Shown here: piece after piece, positions 44,281-56,222 of the stretch
Position numbering within the stretch: position 1 is the stretch's first letter
Layout: each line of letters begins with the position of its first letter
Origin: Phoma sp. XZ068
Lineage: Eukaryota; Ascomycota; Dothideomycetes; Pleosporales; Didymellaceae
DNA: 64,000 bases
Assembly: GCA_004835665.1 (NCBI GenBank)
Contig: RBKR01000019.1
Coordinates: 1-64,000 of the forward strand
Reading direction: 5' to 3'
The notes under the pieces: generated by a model
Seen by the model: only the letters and a program-made list of their open reading frames with translations
What the model was told of the DNA's origin: nothing
Databases searched by the model: none
Position numbers and translations under genes: made by a program

Positions 44281-45311
44281 GGTTGGGTTGTGAAGTAGAT
44301 AGGTCGCTAGCAGTTCGTTGAAAGGTCCTCTAGTTGTTTAGTCCAAATTAGGTATATGTAGCGTAGGCGTTATTTGATTCATTCTCAGACAGATACTGTT
44401 GATTCCTTCGCTGTGTATTCGTGAGACTGTTCCGTGTGATATTAACAACTCATGTGAGATTGTAAGCTCGATCGACTCGCGTTTTGTGGTTACTATGCAT
44501 ACAGACACATAAGAACATCAAAACATAATTGTGGTTGGATCTGAACGATTTTTTCATATAACGGCGCACCAATGTCCCTTGGACGGCAGGGGCTTTGGTG
44601 CGCTGCTGCTAGCCTCTTAATACTATTGGCCATGTTGCGTAAGCGCGGCGCTAGACCAATACCCCTGCCGTCTGAGCTTGCTGAGATAAGCAGGCAGCTA
44701 CAAAATAATTTTCTACGGCGCGTCAGGCTTCCTTTCACCAACAGCCTGTGCCAGTTTTCCCGTCCACCTCTAGGGGTGTGTTCGGTCGAAGGCTGGCAGT
44801 TCGTTCGTGACCATGGAGCCGTCTTGATTAGTGGACGTCAATGTCTGAACGACAGGCTGGAGAGCAAGTCGGTGCGTTGCTGGAAGCCTGAGTTCGCCGA
44901 AAGGTTTGAGCTCGGTGGATGGTGCGTGCCAGGCAGACTGATTCCTGTTCCCTTTTGCTAGACCGTCGGTCCATGACGCTTGGGACAAACCCAGTTGGCT
45001 ACATACTGTGATGCATTCCAACTCTTGCGTGTCGAGCGCCCGGTGCTAGAGGCTGTTCACAACATTCACGGCATGGACGTATGGATACGTGCTCTAGTGG
45101 ACTGCCGTCTTCCTTTGGCTTAGTCTCGGGTCATGCAATTGGAGTGAAATCTAGCTGAGAGTGCGGTCATGTCTTGGTAGTACTCTCTCGGTCATGTCTT
45201 GGTAGCACTCTCTCGGTCATGCCTTGGTAGCACTCTCTCGGTCATGTCTTGATAGTACTCTCATCGCGGTCATGTCTTGGTAGTACTCTCTATGCGGCAT
45301 CCGTTCCTTCC
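44281..45311. other. Intergenic with minisatellite
   Basis: No supported gene; a 129-codon plus-strand frame at 44,572 has no recognisable content. Contains the 25-bp minisatellite listed separately. Confidence 0.55.
45167..45297 (+). repeat. 25-28-bp minisatellite, five units
   Basis: Units start at 45,167, 45,192, 45,217, 45,242 and 45,270 and read tcatgtcttggtagYactc plus tctcgg. The last two are lengthened by three bases. Confidence 0.9.
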
Positions 45312-45953
45312 TCACAACAGCTTCAGGTGTCCAGTCACCTGGTCAATCACTCCCTTGGGTGCAGGCCCAATGCCCAGCACCGTCGCACTGCCGCTCGCAA
45401 TCTGAGTTCGGCCTGCGTCATGGATGATGTGCGCGACCAGCCCCAGGCTCACCGCTTGAGCCTGCAGCAGCTCCAGCTCGTCTTCGCCCTTGACCTGCAG
45501 GGCTACCTTGGCCTGGCCCATTCGTTCCCAGCGCTGGAGGATAGTCGAGTTCGGTGCGTGCCGTAGGAAGTGCTTGTAGCATGCTAGCGTCGCGTGACCG
45601 CATTGCGCGCCAATCTTGCCTGGACAGGTTCAGCATACAGCGAGCTGCAAAAGGTGCGCAGAGAGTGCCATACCCTTTGTCATGCCCAGGTCGGTCCGCA
45701 CCACCAGTACCATCTTGCACTCCTCGGTGTGTCCCGGGAACTCGGCTGGCGCTGTGTCGTCATCCTCGTCGTCGCTGGACTCGTCCTCTGACTCTTGTGA
45801 CTTCTCCCCCTTTCGCTGTGCGGGCTCGGAGAGGGGGCTGCCGCCAAAGAGACCCAGCGACTTTGCTGTGCCGAGGAAGTAGCCCGTAACGCCAGCAAGT
45901 ATAGCGCAAGCGGCCGCAATGTTCGCCGTCGAGGGCTGCGTGCCTTCTTGCAT
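45312..45953 (-). CDS. PTH2: Peptidyl-tRNA hydrolase 2 (Pth2 family)
   Basis: Exons are 45,953-45,674 and 45,619-45,312 (195 aa from MQEGTQPS; an upstream Met at 46,013 is also in frame). The 54-nt intron joins MTKG to KIGAQCGHATLACYK, giving the intact Pth2 signature with MVLVVRTDLGMTKGK. The enzyme cleaves peptidyl-tRNA released from stalled ribosomes; later motifs HIIHDAGRTQIASGS and TVLGIGPAPKGVIDQVTG complete the fold. A single N-terminal membrane segment (IAAACAILAGVTGYFLG) and an acidic linker are typical of eukaryotic Pth2, which can be membrane-associated. It is divergent from the bL28m gene, with under 300 bp between their starts. Confidence 0.95.
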
Positions 45954-46246
45954 ATTGTGTGCGTGTGCGTGTGCGGCGATGCGGGTGCGCCAGGGCTTTG
46001 CCGCGGGACCCAAGGTGGCTGTGAATTGGCGGCCTCTGAGCGTGGAGTGCCTGCTCGAGTAATGTTGGCGTGGTTTGTCGACTGCCCGCGCTGCGCGAAG
46101 TCAACGCGGTGGTGAGCACGGACGTCTCCGCCATCTCGAATTCTTTCAAGTCGAAGCCATCGGACCTCCGTGTCGCTGCCGCTCCCACTGCCACTGCCAG
46201 CCACAACACCGCGGCCACATCACCACCGCCGCCTGCCGGTCCCACC

Positions 46247-47731
46247 ATGCATCCCCGCTGTCAATTGCTGTCGGGGCACTTGGCCACCGTCCTCCGCAGC
46301 CCCCAAGCCGCGCAGCGATCCTTCACCACCTCTGCCGCTCTCTCCAACAAAAACCCTCTGCAACGGCGAAAGGGCGGTGACCTTGGCTCCCATCTGCCCA
46401 AGCACGTCATCTCGCAGGATGCTCACATCCCCGACTACCCGTACGGCGACTATGCGCTCTTCAAGCAGGCGAACAAGGGCCTCTACGGCGAGCAGATGAT
46501 TCAGTTTGGCAACAACGTCTCCCGCAAGACCGAGACCAAAACAAGAAGGAAGTGGACGCCCAACGTCCTGTCCAAGAGCCTTTACTCGGTTGCGCTGAAG
46601 AAGAGGATAAAGCTGCGGGTCACATCAAACGTCATGAAGACAATCGATCGCGAGGGCGGCCTCGACGAGTACTTGCTCAAGGACAGTGTCCAACGCGTCA
46701 AAGAGCTGGGGCCCACGGGCTGGGCTTTGCGATGGACTTTGATGCAGAGGCCGGCCGTCATCGACCGACTGCGCGCCGAAGCTGTTGCATTGGGCATTGA
46801 CCAGGCTACTATCGACAAGCAGTGGCCTACACCCGAGATTCTCTCTCAGCAAAAGCATGCCGACCGTGTACTGGCTCGTGAGCAGGCTCTTGCTCATGCA
46901 CCAGGCGTCGAGGATGTTGAGCAGGGCATGTGGGCCGGAGAGGAGGGAGCAGAGGATGAGGTCAACGGCACCGAAGCAACAATCAAGGACGCGCTGGAAG
47001 AGCAAGAGCTCGTCGCTCGCAAGAAGGCATACGGCGAATATGTCTCAGCTGTCAAAGCCGCACAACGTTACCTGGAAAGAGGACTAGTCGATAGTGAAGA
47101 GGAAGGTTTGAAGCTCGCCTTTGTTCGCCAACGAGAGCGTATGGACGCACGACACGAGCTCAAGGCCAAGTTCACAAAGAAAACCAAGGAACTGTTCAGC
47201 GCCCAAGACCTCAAGGAGCTCAGGGCCCGCTTGAAGCTCCCCAACTTGCACATCGACCAGCTTCGAAGAATTGCGTTCAATCAATACAAGCGCGCGCAGG
47301 CTCAGGCAGCAGGGGGTTGGGAAGCATGGCAGGAGCTTCAGCAGGCAGCGAACGCAGAAAAGGCAGCCGAACGACAGGCCACCGTTGACTCGCTCGGTGG
47401 TCCGGAGGCGTTCTTAGCAAGCAGAAAGGCTACGTACGCAAAGGCTGTCGCGGAAGCCGAGACTGCATCCACAAATCAGGAGCTTGACGAGAAGACACGG
47501 CAGTACCTTGAGAGCGCGATCCACAAGGCGGATATGGCGATTAAGGCCATGACTGCGGGCGGCGCTAGCGAGTATGTTGAAATGTCAGTGGAGGAGATAA
47601 AGCAAGCGAGCAGCCCAGGCTTGAATGAGCTGTTTCAGGGATCGAGCAAAGAGAAGACTGCTGGTGGGGATGCATGGGCGGCGCTGGTCAACTCGAGTAA
47701 CAAACCAGCAGAGAGCAGGCCGACTGCGTAG
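46247..47731 (+). CDS. Mitochondrial large-subunit ribosomal protein bL28m, extended
   Basis: Single exon, 494 aa. Start ATG 46,247 has good context (cccaccATGC) and gives a mitochondrial-type presequence rich in Arg, Ser and Ala. The bL28 core lies at about residues 85-150: FGNNVSRKTETKTRRKWTPN, then LYSVALKKRIKLRVTSNVMK and TIDREGGLDEYLLK. The bacterial protein is about 78 aa and yeast Mrpl24 about 258. Here some 330 further residues follow, largely charged and helical (Glu/Lys/Ala-rich with EEQELVARKKA and similar), perhaps a filamentous-fungal extension. It is expected in the mitochondrial 54S subunit. Confidence 0.9.
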   Translation: MHPRCQLLSGHLATVLRSPQAAQRSFTTSAALSNKNPLQRRKGGDLGSHLPKHVISQDAHIPDYPYGDYALFKQANKGLYGEQMIQFGNNVSRKTETKTRRKWTPNVLSKSLYSVALKKRIKLRVTSNVMKTIDREGGLDEYLLKDSVQRVKELGPTGWALRWTLMQRPAVIDRLRAEAVALGIDQATIDKQWPTPEILSQQKHADRVLAREQALAHAPGVEDVEQGMWAGEEGAEDEVNGTEATIKDALEEQELVARKKAYGEYVSAVKAAQRYLERGLVDSEEEGLKLAFVRQRERMDARHELKAKFTKKTKELFSAQDLKELRARLKLPNLHIDQLRRIAFNQYKRAQAQAAGGWEAWQELQQAANAEKAAERQATVDSLGGPEAFLASRKATYAKAVAEAETASTNQELDEKTRQYLESAIHKADMAIKAMTAGGASEYVEMSVEEIKQASSPGLNELFQGSSKEKTAGGDAWAALVNSSNKPAESRPTA

Positions 47732-49560
47732 GAAAGGACGTGTAGTGTAGACTTGTCTGTATAATCCCTGTTCATTATTTTCTTGTAAATCTACAGCATT
47801 GGGTAGAGTAATGAACTTCACAACCCTGCTCCCATCTTGTTCTGCGCTTAGATGTGCTTGGCTTGGCTTCAACCAGTGAACACTGGAGCTCTATCAATTG
47901 CACGAATCAAGACGTAGCCTCTTCTAAGCATCTGGCATTTCGCTGTTTGCATTTGCTTCAGATCTTAGTGCCGCGATAGGTGGCGTTAAAAGCCACGGGT
48001 ATCAATCATATCCTCCTTCTCAGTCTTCGTAGTACAAATGAGCCTGTTGACACAGCCTCACATCACCATCTGAGGCTAACCATGACCCTAATAAGAATGT
48101 CTTGCACATTGACCGTTGCCAGAGTCCGTCTCTTCAAGTGCAGCGCGGTCTGACCTCAGCTCTCAGCACGGCAATGCATTTTGCTGCGCAGCAGCCGCGA
48201 AGTGCCTCAGCGGCAACCTTGCTTGACCAAGGAACTACCTAACCAATCATAATATTGAGTTTTAGGAGATTATTTCGCAGCAGTTGCATCACATCTGATG
48301 GAACGGATAGCTGATACGCAAGCGGCGCAAGATCATATCAGAAAATCGCGACGACTTTCAAATACGCTTCACTGGGAAGTTTGAAAAAATTCAGCAAAGC
48401 AGCACTAGGAATTGTCGCCTCCTCCAGACATGCCCAATACTGAGGGCCGTCTGGAACTATTATCGGTACCGGTTGGCGCAGGGTCGGAAAGCAGTGTGAC
48501 ATGTGAGGTTCATTATCAAATATCGTCGCCAGACTAGATACACCGACATGGACTCGCTTTCATGACAACTTTCCAGAAAACAGATTCAGAACGCCAGCTG
48601 TACCACTCTGAGGCTTCTCTAGTATGTGACGTGGCATCTCCCACGTCGTCACAGAACAATTCCGGCATACGTCTTGTTATTGTTATAAGCACGATGACAA
48701 TGGTCGAATCTACTTAAATGACTACTCACTGGTGTACGATTCATGTGAAACGCTGAGAGCTACTTATTGCGTTTGCCACCCGTGACAGAGATTCATACTT
48801 CCAGTTGTTCCTTTGAGTCTCATCGGGGCACAGTGACATGATGTCTGGACCAATTTCAGCCATTGGATTTACAGATCAGATCAAGGCATGGCATGAACCA
48901 ACCGAGGCCGCGTGAGGAAGAAGTGCCGACTACGAGTCTGGGTTGACCTCGTGTGCGCGTGAACCTGAAGTCGTAAAATCTTTAATTCCGTATGAAATGC
49001 CATCTTGATAAGCGTTCACGTATCCAAACCATGATGCTTTTCCCGACGCACCATCGCGCATCGCAACAACGCATCCACGCAAGCATATCGTAATGTACAA
49101 GAAGTGATTATATAACTCAGATAGTGAGCATCGAGGATATGCGCACAGAATGCCCTTGACGCCAACAGACAGATGGATGACAAGAGAATGGATGAAATAG
49201 CGACAACAGGTATTCCGCCCAAAGTTCGAAATGGCAAACTTGCGCCGAGTAAGAGATGATGTGTGGAATGATGATGAGTATGTGAGAGTCGAAACGCCGC
49301 GCTGTACATGATCAAGAACGTGGGCTGGGTGCAGAGCAAGCTGGGATAGGAAACCCTCATGTAGTTTGAACTTGCCATCCTCAGTTGTAGTCTCCGTATT
49401 AGCAACCGTGACGTATGTGGCCATTCAGGACTCTAGGCCTTCAAGGCTAAGTGCACGCACAAGCCCAAGCTACATCGAGCGGGACCCATGCAGTCTTCAA
49501 GAGCACGGCGGGGCGCAGTCGAAGATTGGACTGGAGGAGGGAAGGAATCGCCGGAGACGT
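47732..49560. other. 1.8-kb intergenic region between convergent genes
   Basis: Holds the 3' ends of bL28m (plus) and the PtaB-like gene (minus). Minus-strand open frames near 49,000-49,400 have no motif. No repeat or RNA recognised. Confidence 0.55.
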
Positions 49561-51358
49561 TTAATTGCCCGCCTTCATTCTCTTGCCGCCTCCTACACGT
49601 GGACTTTGTTTGATCTTAGGCCCATCATCGTCCTGATCTATCTTGACTGTACTCCGCCGTCTCTTCCCGGTGATGTTGGGCGAGGTATTGACACTAGCTG
49701 TGTGTGAGCTTGTGCTGTGTTGCTTAACCATTGGATGGGAGGCAGGGGATGGTGTGTGCATCATATGAGGCGATCCGTTCATAGCTCCGTTAGGCAGGAG
49801 TTGATTCGCCAAAGCTGGTGACATGAAACTCGGGTGTCCAGGCTGTCCAGGTCCCTGTAGTCCGCGTGTGCCAGGCGGTATATTTCCTTGTTGCTGTCCA
49901 GGGTTCGGCGGGCCTTGCATCTGTGGGTTTTGTTGGCCCATGACGGCAGGTGTATTTTGCATCATGCTGTTCCAGGACTCCAGTGCTTCGCTTGGCTTCA
50001 TGTTGGAGTTTTCAAGGTAATGCGTCATTAAGCTCGACATGTTGTTCATCGTTTCGTAGATCTGGTCCGGTCAGTGTCGGTACACAGGTTGAAAGTGGTG
50101 AGAGATGCTGACCTCAAGATAATGCTGCAGCGCAGGAGGTATGCCAAGGTCGGTTACGCCGGTACTGAGCAGCTTAGATAGAGGCATGTATGGTTCTGGT
50201 GGCTCGAGTGCGTTGCGCTGTTGCAGTTGTTTATTCTTGGCTGCGTTCTTGTTCATGCGCGGCGATTGGTTCGGGTTCATCGGATTGGGAGACGGCTGTA
50301 AAAACATCTGCTCGAGAGCGTTGCGTGGGATGTACTGTTGATGACCTGTTCCTTCGAATTGCAGCCATTCCATCTTGTCAGAGCCTGACCAGAACGCAGT
50401 CAATTTTCCCGTGTATACAACCTGGCAAATAGATCAGGATAAAGTTCAAAGTGGATGTTTGTGAAAGTACATACCTGACACTGGTTCTCGTATGTGTATA
50501 TGAACTTGGCTCTGTCGCAGGTAACTTTGGTCTCGGCAGGTCCGGTATTCTCCTTGGCTCCATCCAATGTGATCTGGATGTTCTGAATGTCTGTATTGAA
50601 TACAGTATAGAAGTACCGCGGTAACGCAGCACAGACAATCTCGAATTGTTTCGTGCGCTCTTTAGACGTGGAATAGAGCACGTGGATGAAGGATCCACTC
50701 TCGTTGAAAAACTTGTCTACAAAGCTTTGCCACAAGGTGACCTGGTTCTGTTCTCCACGAGACGACTGGGGATATTAGTCAGAGTTCTCACGAAGAAAAT
50801 GTCATACTTACAGTAAACTTCCCCAACTGGTCTACAAAGTTCATCAGCTTCAGCGTCCCCTGTCCGCCAGATTGTGCTTGGTTCTGCTTCATCATTGCTA
50901 GGTTTCGCGCTTGCGCTTGAGCTTGTGCAGCTTGAGCCTGGCTCTGTACCTGTGCCTGCTGCGTCATTGCAGCAGTGCGCTGCTGCATCTGAGCTTGGTT
51001 CTGGGGCTGCTGGCTGGGTTGTTGAGGCAAGTTGGCAGGCTGGGCTGGTGCCGGTGTCTGTTGCTGAGGCTGAGGACCAGATTGTTGCGGCTGTTGCTGC
51101 TGCTGTGGCTGTTGCTGTTGTTGCTGGGGCTGTTGTGGCTGTTGAGGAGGTTGTGGTGGGGGAGCTGGTGAAGCTTGTCCTTGATGGCTCATCGCGGAAG
51201 GCGGGCGTAAGGGCCCTTGCTGAGGCTGCGATGTTGTCGGCGGTCCTTGGTTTCCAGACTGGCTGTGATTACTTGACTGAGACTGCCCATGCTGCATAGC
51301 AATTGCTTGCTGTTGTTGCTGTAAGTGCTGCTGTTGCTGCTGCTGATGTTGTTGTTGT

Positions 51359-51393
<35 letters not shown>

Positions 51394-52037
51394 CTGCTGC
51401 TGCTGGGCTTGATGTGCGGCTTGAGCCTGCGCCATGGCAGCTGCTTGCTGTGGGTTGCCTCCTTGTTGGCTTGCCATTTGCTGCTGCTGCTGTTGCAATT
51501 GCTGCAGATGTGGCGGCAGTTGGACAAACGGCTGTCCCATCTGCTGGGCACGTAATTGGTGCATTTGCATTTGCTGTGGAGTCATGCCGCCCATGGCGTT
51601 TGGGAATCCCATACCCATTCCGCCCTGCTGCTGGGCCTGCATTTGTTGCGATTGCTGCTGGCGCAAATAGGCCTGTTGCTGAAGAGCAGCAGCCCGTTGT
51701 TGCATCAGTGCGGGATTCACTGTCAGACACGATTAGCCATGAAAGGATACAAACGAACAGCAGACGTACTCATTCCTGGATGCTGCTGCTGTTGCTGGAA
51801 CATCTGTGCTTGCTGAGGCTGCAGATGGGAGAGCGCATGTGCATTGGGCCCCAGCTGGGGTTGCATGCCCATCATGGGCCCGGCTTGGCTGACGGGACCA
51901 TTGGGACCTGATACGCCGGGGTGCATGCCTGGTGGCATATGCTGGCCGGGAGTCGGACCACCGCCTGCCATGGGGTGTCCCGGCGGTAGCCCTTGGGGAT
52001 GCATGCCGCCGTTGTGCGGGTAGCTCGTTGTCATCAT
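49561..52037 (-). CDS. ptaB: LIM-domain-binding (LDB/PtaB-type) adhesion and morphogenesis regulator, 758 aa
   Basis: Minus-strand exons are 52,037-51,770, 51,719-50,812, 50,765-50,475, 50,421-50,113 and 50,061-49,561, with all phases consistent. The first 380 residues are low-complexity Gln/Met/Pro/His with long poly-Gln. The LDB core follows at about residues 380-590: LMNFVDQLGKFT, WQSFVDKFFNESGSFIHVLY, FEIVCAALPRYFYTVFNTDI, YTGKLTAFWSGSDKMEW and YIPRNALEQMF. The tail has a basic KRRRSTVK and ends with KRMKAGN, likely nuclear localisation signals. Fungal relatives (PtaB in Aspergillus, Mfg1 in yeasts) work with the LisH protein Som1/Flo8 to control adhesion, biofilm and hyphal growth genes. 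The symbol is assigned by domain architecture, not by alignment. Confidence 0.88.
51305..51406 (-). repeat. CAG/CAA run encoding poly-Gln in the PtaB-like protein
   Basis: About 34 codons of CAG and CAA with a few His codons; an unstable-looking coding microsatellite within exon 2. Confidence 0.9.
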
Positions 52038-54300
52038 CTTGCTAGATCAGTGTGCGCAGCCTGGAGGTGGGCGTGTTGGATACCGCTACCGCTCACAGCG
52101 CATGCGTGCCCAACGGGGTCGAGTTCACGCGGAGGGGCGCGAGGAGCAACGCGGGGCCGACAGCGCAGGACGGCTCTGTGAGGGCGTCCCACGTGCAGTG
52201 CGCAGGAGCGCGGCGACGGCGAGGTGTGGGCTGCCCGCGCAAAGGTCGTAGTCGGGGCGACGCCGGCTGCGTCGGTCGGCGGCGAGCAGGGCCGTGGGGG
52301 GCGCGACGACAGGCAGGCCGGGAGGGCGTCGCAGGCGCGAGGATGGGCGGCGCAGGCTCTCAGGCGCGCTCGACGGCGGCGACGGGTGGTGGTGTCGAGT
52401 GGAGGAGTCGAGCGGTGCGGCCGGTGCTGGCGCGAGATGGGGGCGTGCGGTCTGGTCGTGTCGCATCCGGTCCCGCCAGCAAAGCGATGTGCAAGCGAGC
52501 CCCGTGAACAGGAGGGCGGCCGCAATGGGCGCAGGCGTGTCGTCTGTCAGCGGGCGAGTATGCGACAATGCATCCGCAGTGCGCAGAGGGTCCAGGGCCG
52601 GGGGTGGTGCCAGGAACGCGGGCGTCGATGGTGGTGGTGTCGAGGTGATCTGCAGTAGGAGAGACGGGCTAGGGGACGCCCGTTTCGGTGGCTGGACAGC
52701 GTGATTTGGCGCGCCCGCTGCACACGCCGGGCGGACTGCGAGAGGCTTCACGGCGGGCCACGGCCACGGCGATGGCGCGCTTCCTTGTGCGGCGCTGCCT
52801 GCTGCGCTGCCTTGTCCGCCCTCGAGCATGCCTGTGCCCAGCACTACCGCACCCACACGCTGCCGCTGGGAAGCCCTCATGACGCTGGCTCCGTTCGGCC
52901 TGTAGCCTTGGCGCCCGGCCGCGCTAACGAGCGCCTACTTTTCTCCTCGCACTGTTTCTGCACCTTCTTCTCCGACAACTTTTCGAGCACCGCCCAACAC
53001 TGCGTTTTCCACCGCTCCGTCGCGCTCTGCATGCCGGCGCTGCGCAGGAAACCACGGTTGGGCTCTTGCGAACCACGCTATGAGGTATGTCCCTGCACGC
53101 TCTTCTCTGCTTTTCGCACACTTGGCGAGATGATCCTCATGCAACTTCTTTTCCAATCCGATTCGACCTTGAAGAAAGCAGCGCTGTTCGGTTGCCCTTC
53201 GCCGGGCGACTGCTACTTGCCAGTACTGTTGTCTGACCTCCATATCTACCCCTTTCTGCTGCTAGATATATGGCTTCATGTTGCTGACAGCCACACACAG
53301 GACGTGTTAAACCTCGTCGACCTCGACTTGCTCGTACACTTGATAGGCGTGAGGTGACGCACCACAGTCTGGCTGGCTGCTGTCTACCACTTTGCGAGTT
53401 TGCAGCACATAGACGCACCGTCTGAGCTGCCTCGCTCTTGCTAATCTCCAGTCTCGCCCAGCCTGCGTAGCTATAGTCTATGGTACGTTATACATATTTC
53501 TTTCATTGCACCCTATATGATGAAAAACTTCCACAATTCGCAGTTTCCACGCTAGCCTCGACTGAACCTAACAGAGGACAATGAGCGCGAATACCTTCCT
53601 TGGATGTCTGATCTTTTGGCACAATCCATACTTTGCTTTTTGACCTGCTCTTTTCAAGCATCTGCTAACGAGCATGATAGATGTGATGTCCCCACCGCCC
53701 TTCCGTACCGCATCCTTGCAACAGTCGTTGACATGGCCTCGAATACTCAAAGCTTGCATCAGTGAGGAGCGGACTTGCTGTCAGCGATACACCTAGGTGT
53801 ACTAGTAGCTTTAATAATACCAACTATTGCTCTGTGTTTGACCAAACTCTTTTCTTATATGCGATGTGTGGACCGTGACCCGGATGCGAGCGTTGTATGT
53901 GGTAAGAGCAATGGGCAGCGACCTCGCGCTTTGAGGTGTAATAATATGAGCAGCCGTAGCTCGTCAGTATATGCACTGGCGATCGACCGCCCATGGTCCG
54001 ATAAAGGAGTTGATGCCAAAAACTACCATGCGACAGCCCTTTGGCGTTGGATGGTGCTGATGTGACGTGCTGTAAAGTGCGTGCAGTGCCGTGCAAGCTG
54101 TGCTGGTGGGTTATCGTCTTGTGAACGGCAACGGCGTCATGGCGCACTGACGTTCAAGCTGCTGCGCTAGCTTCCCGCCCACCACCTACCACCTCCAACT
54201 TCGTCACGCAGACCAGCAAGGACCACCGCCTATTGCGCCCGCCGAACTCTCTGCCTTGAGCGACACCCACCTTCTCGACTCGCTCATCACCACCGCCAAC
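52038..54300. other. Divergent promoter region, GC-rich next to the PtaB-like gene
   Basis: About 52,040-52,920 is strongly GC-rich, which keeps several overlapping frames open on both strands; none has motifs. It is best read as the long leader and promoter of the PtaB-like gene. The stretch 52,930-54,300 leads to the V-ATPase gene and also shows no gene. Confidence 0.6.
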
Positions 54301-56222
54301 ATGGCCAGCCTCGACCCCCGCATGATGTCCGTCCAGCCACGGATACGGTACAACACCATTGGCGGCGTGAACGGTCCTCTGGTCATTCTTGACAACGTAC
54401 GCAGCCACCGATAGCTCCAACGCACAGCGACGAACGCTTACATGGCTGGTGGATAGGTCAAATTCCCCAAATTCAACGAGATTGTCTCTCTCACGCTGCC
54501 CGATGGCACAGAGCGCTCCGGACAGGTCCTCGAGGCTCGAGGTAAGCTGGCGCAGTCCTGCCTCATGGCGCAGAAGCTAATCTACGCGCGCAGGTGACCG
54601 AGCCATCGTCCAGGTACACCGCTACTGTAATACACACCCTCGTACACGTTCCTAATTGCCACGCAGGTTTTCGAAGGCACATCCGGCATCGATGTCAAGA
54701 AGGTACATGCAAACGCGAGGTCGCTGGAGGGAACGCATCTAACAGCAACAGACCAAAGTCGAGTTCACAGGACACAGCCTGAAGCTCGGTGTCTCCGAAG
54801 ACATGTTGGGCCGTATCTTCGATGGATCTGGAAAGGCCATCGACAAGGGCCCCAAGGTGCTCGCTGAGGACTACCTCGACATCAATGGCAGCCCCATCAA
54901 CCCGTACTCTCGAGTAAGACAACTCCTACAGCAGCTAATCACAGCGACGAGACTGATGCCTCCAGGTTTATCCCGAAGAAATGATTTCCACCGGTATCTC
55001 GGCCATCGATACCATGAACTCGATTGCCCGCGGTCAGAAGATTCCCATCTTCTCCTCGTCCGGTCTTCCTCACAATGAGATTGCCGCTCAGATTTGCCGA
55101 CAGGCCAGTCTGGTCAGTGGACCTACCAGGGTCGACAAGGGCGTTCACGACGGACACGCAGACAACTTCTCCATCGTTTTCGGTGCTATGGGTGTCAACC
55201 TGGAGACAAGCCGTTTCTTCACAAGAGATTTCGAGGAGAACGGTAGTATGGAGCGTGTCACTCTGTTCTTGAACTTGGCGAATGACCCTACGTAAGCACA
55301 AGCATGGCAGATGCGAGCAACCTTTACTCACTCAGAATAGCATCGAACGTATCATCACTCCTCGTCTCGCCCTTACCACAGCCGAGTACTACGCCTACCA
55401 GCTCGAGAAGCACGTCTTGGTCATTCTTACCGACTTGTCTTCCTACTGCGACGCTCTCCGTGAGGTGTCTGCCGCTCGCGAAGAAGTTCCCGGTCGCCGT
55501 GGTTACCCCGGTTACATGTACACAGATTTGTCTACCATCTATGAGCGAGCTGGTCGTGTAGAGGGCCGAAATGGTTCCATCACCCAGATTCCCATTCTGA
55601 CCATGCCCAACGACGGTAAGCACCACCTGACAGTATACTCAAATCGTGCATTCACTGACTGAGTTAAGACATCACACATCCCATCCCTGATTTGACAGGC
55701 TACATTACGGAGGGCCAGATCTTTATTGACCGTCAGCTGTACAATAAGGGTATTTACCCACCGATCAACGTCCTGCCCTCCCTCTCCCGTCTCATGAAGT
55801 CTGCTATTGGCGAGGGCCGCACACGAAAGGATCACGGTGATGTTTCCAACCAGCTGTACGCCAAGTACGCCATCGGTCGTGACGCCGCCGCCATGAAGGC
55901 CGTCGTCGGTGAGGAGGCCCTTTCCTCGGAAGACAAGCTGTCCCTTGAGTTCCTCGAGAAGTTCGAGCGCTCTTTTATCGCCCAGGGTGCTTACGAGTCC
56001 CGCACCATCTTCGAGTCCCTTGATCTTGCGTGGTCCCTTCTCCGTATCTTCCCCAAGGAGTTGCTCAACCGTATTCCCGCCAAGGTCCTTGACCAGTACT
56101 ACCAAAGGAGTCGAGGCCAGGGCGACAACAAGAAGGCTGCGGCTGCAAAGGATGCGAGGGACAACGCGACTCAGAACGAGGGCGAGAATGGGCAGCAGGG
56201 CGAGAACCTGATCGACGTATGA
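54301..56222 (+). CDS. VMA2: V-type ATPase subunit B (V1 sector)
   Basis: Eight exons: 54,301-54,396, 54,457-54,541, 54,594-54,613, 54,667-54,702, 54,752-54,913, 54,966-55,291, 55,341-55,615 and 55,669-56,222, giving 517 aa. Two exons are only 20 and 36 nt. The protein opens with IRYNTIGGVNGPLVILDN, continues to FPKFNEIVSLTLPDG, and carries the non-catalytic nucleotide-site region IPIFSSSGLPHNEIAAQICRQ, then TIYERAGRVEGRNGSITQIP and GYITEGQIFIDRQLYNKGIYPP, all hallmark B-subunit segments. It is part of the hexameric head that couples ATP hydrolysis to proton pumping into vacuoles. The C-terminus has the usual fungal Gln/Asn/Lys tail ending GENLIDV. No oddity. Confidence 0.97.

Noticed and set aside
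44572..44961. 129-codon plus-strand ORF with a hydrophobic start
   Set aside because: No family, no supporting context; likely random.
50874..51911. Plus-strand ORFs of 140-200 codons rich in Val, Ala, Leu
   Set aside because: They are shadows of the poly-Gln coding region of the PtaB-like gene on the opposite strand.
52034..52880. Overlapping ORFs on both strands
   Set aside because: GC-rich DNA lacks stop codons by composition; no motif, start context or splicing supports a gene.
54939..56105. Minus-strand ORFs of 100-190 codons across VMA2
   Set aside because: Frame shadows of the V-ATPase subunit B exons.
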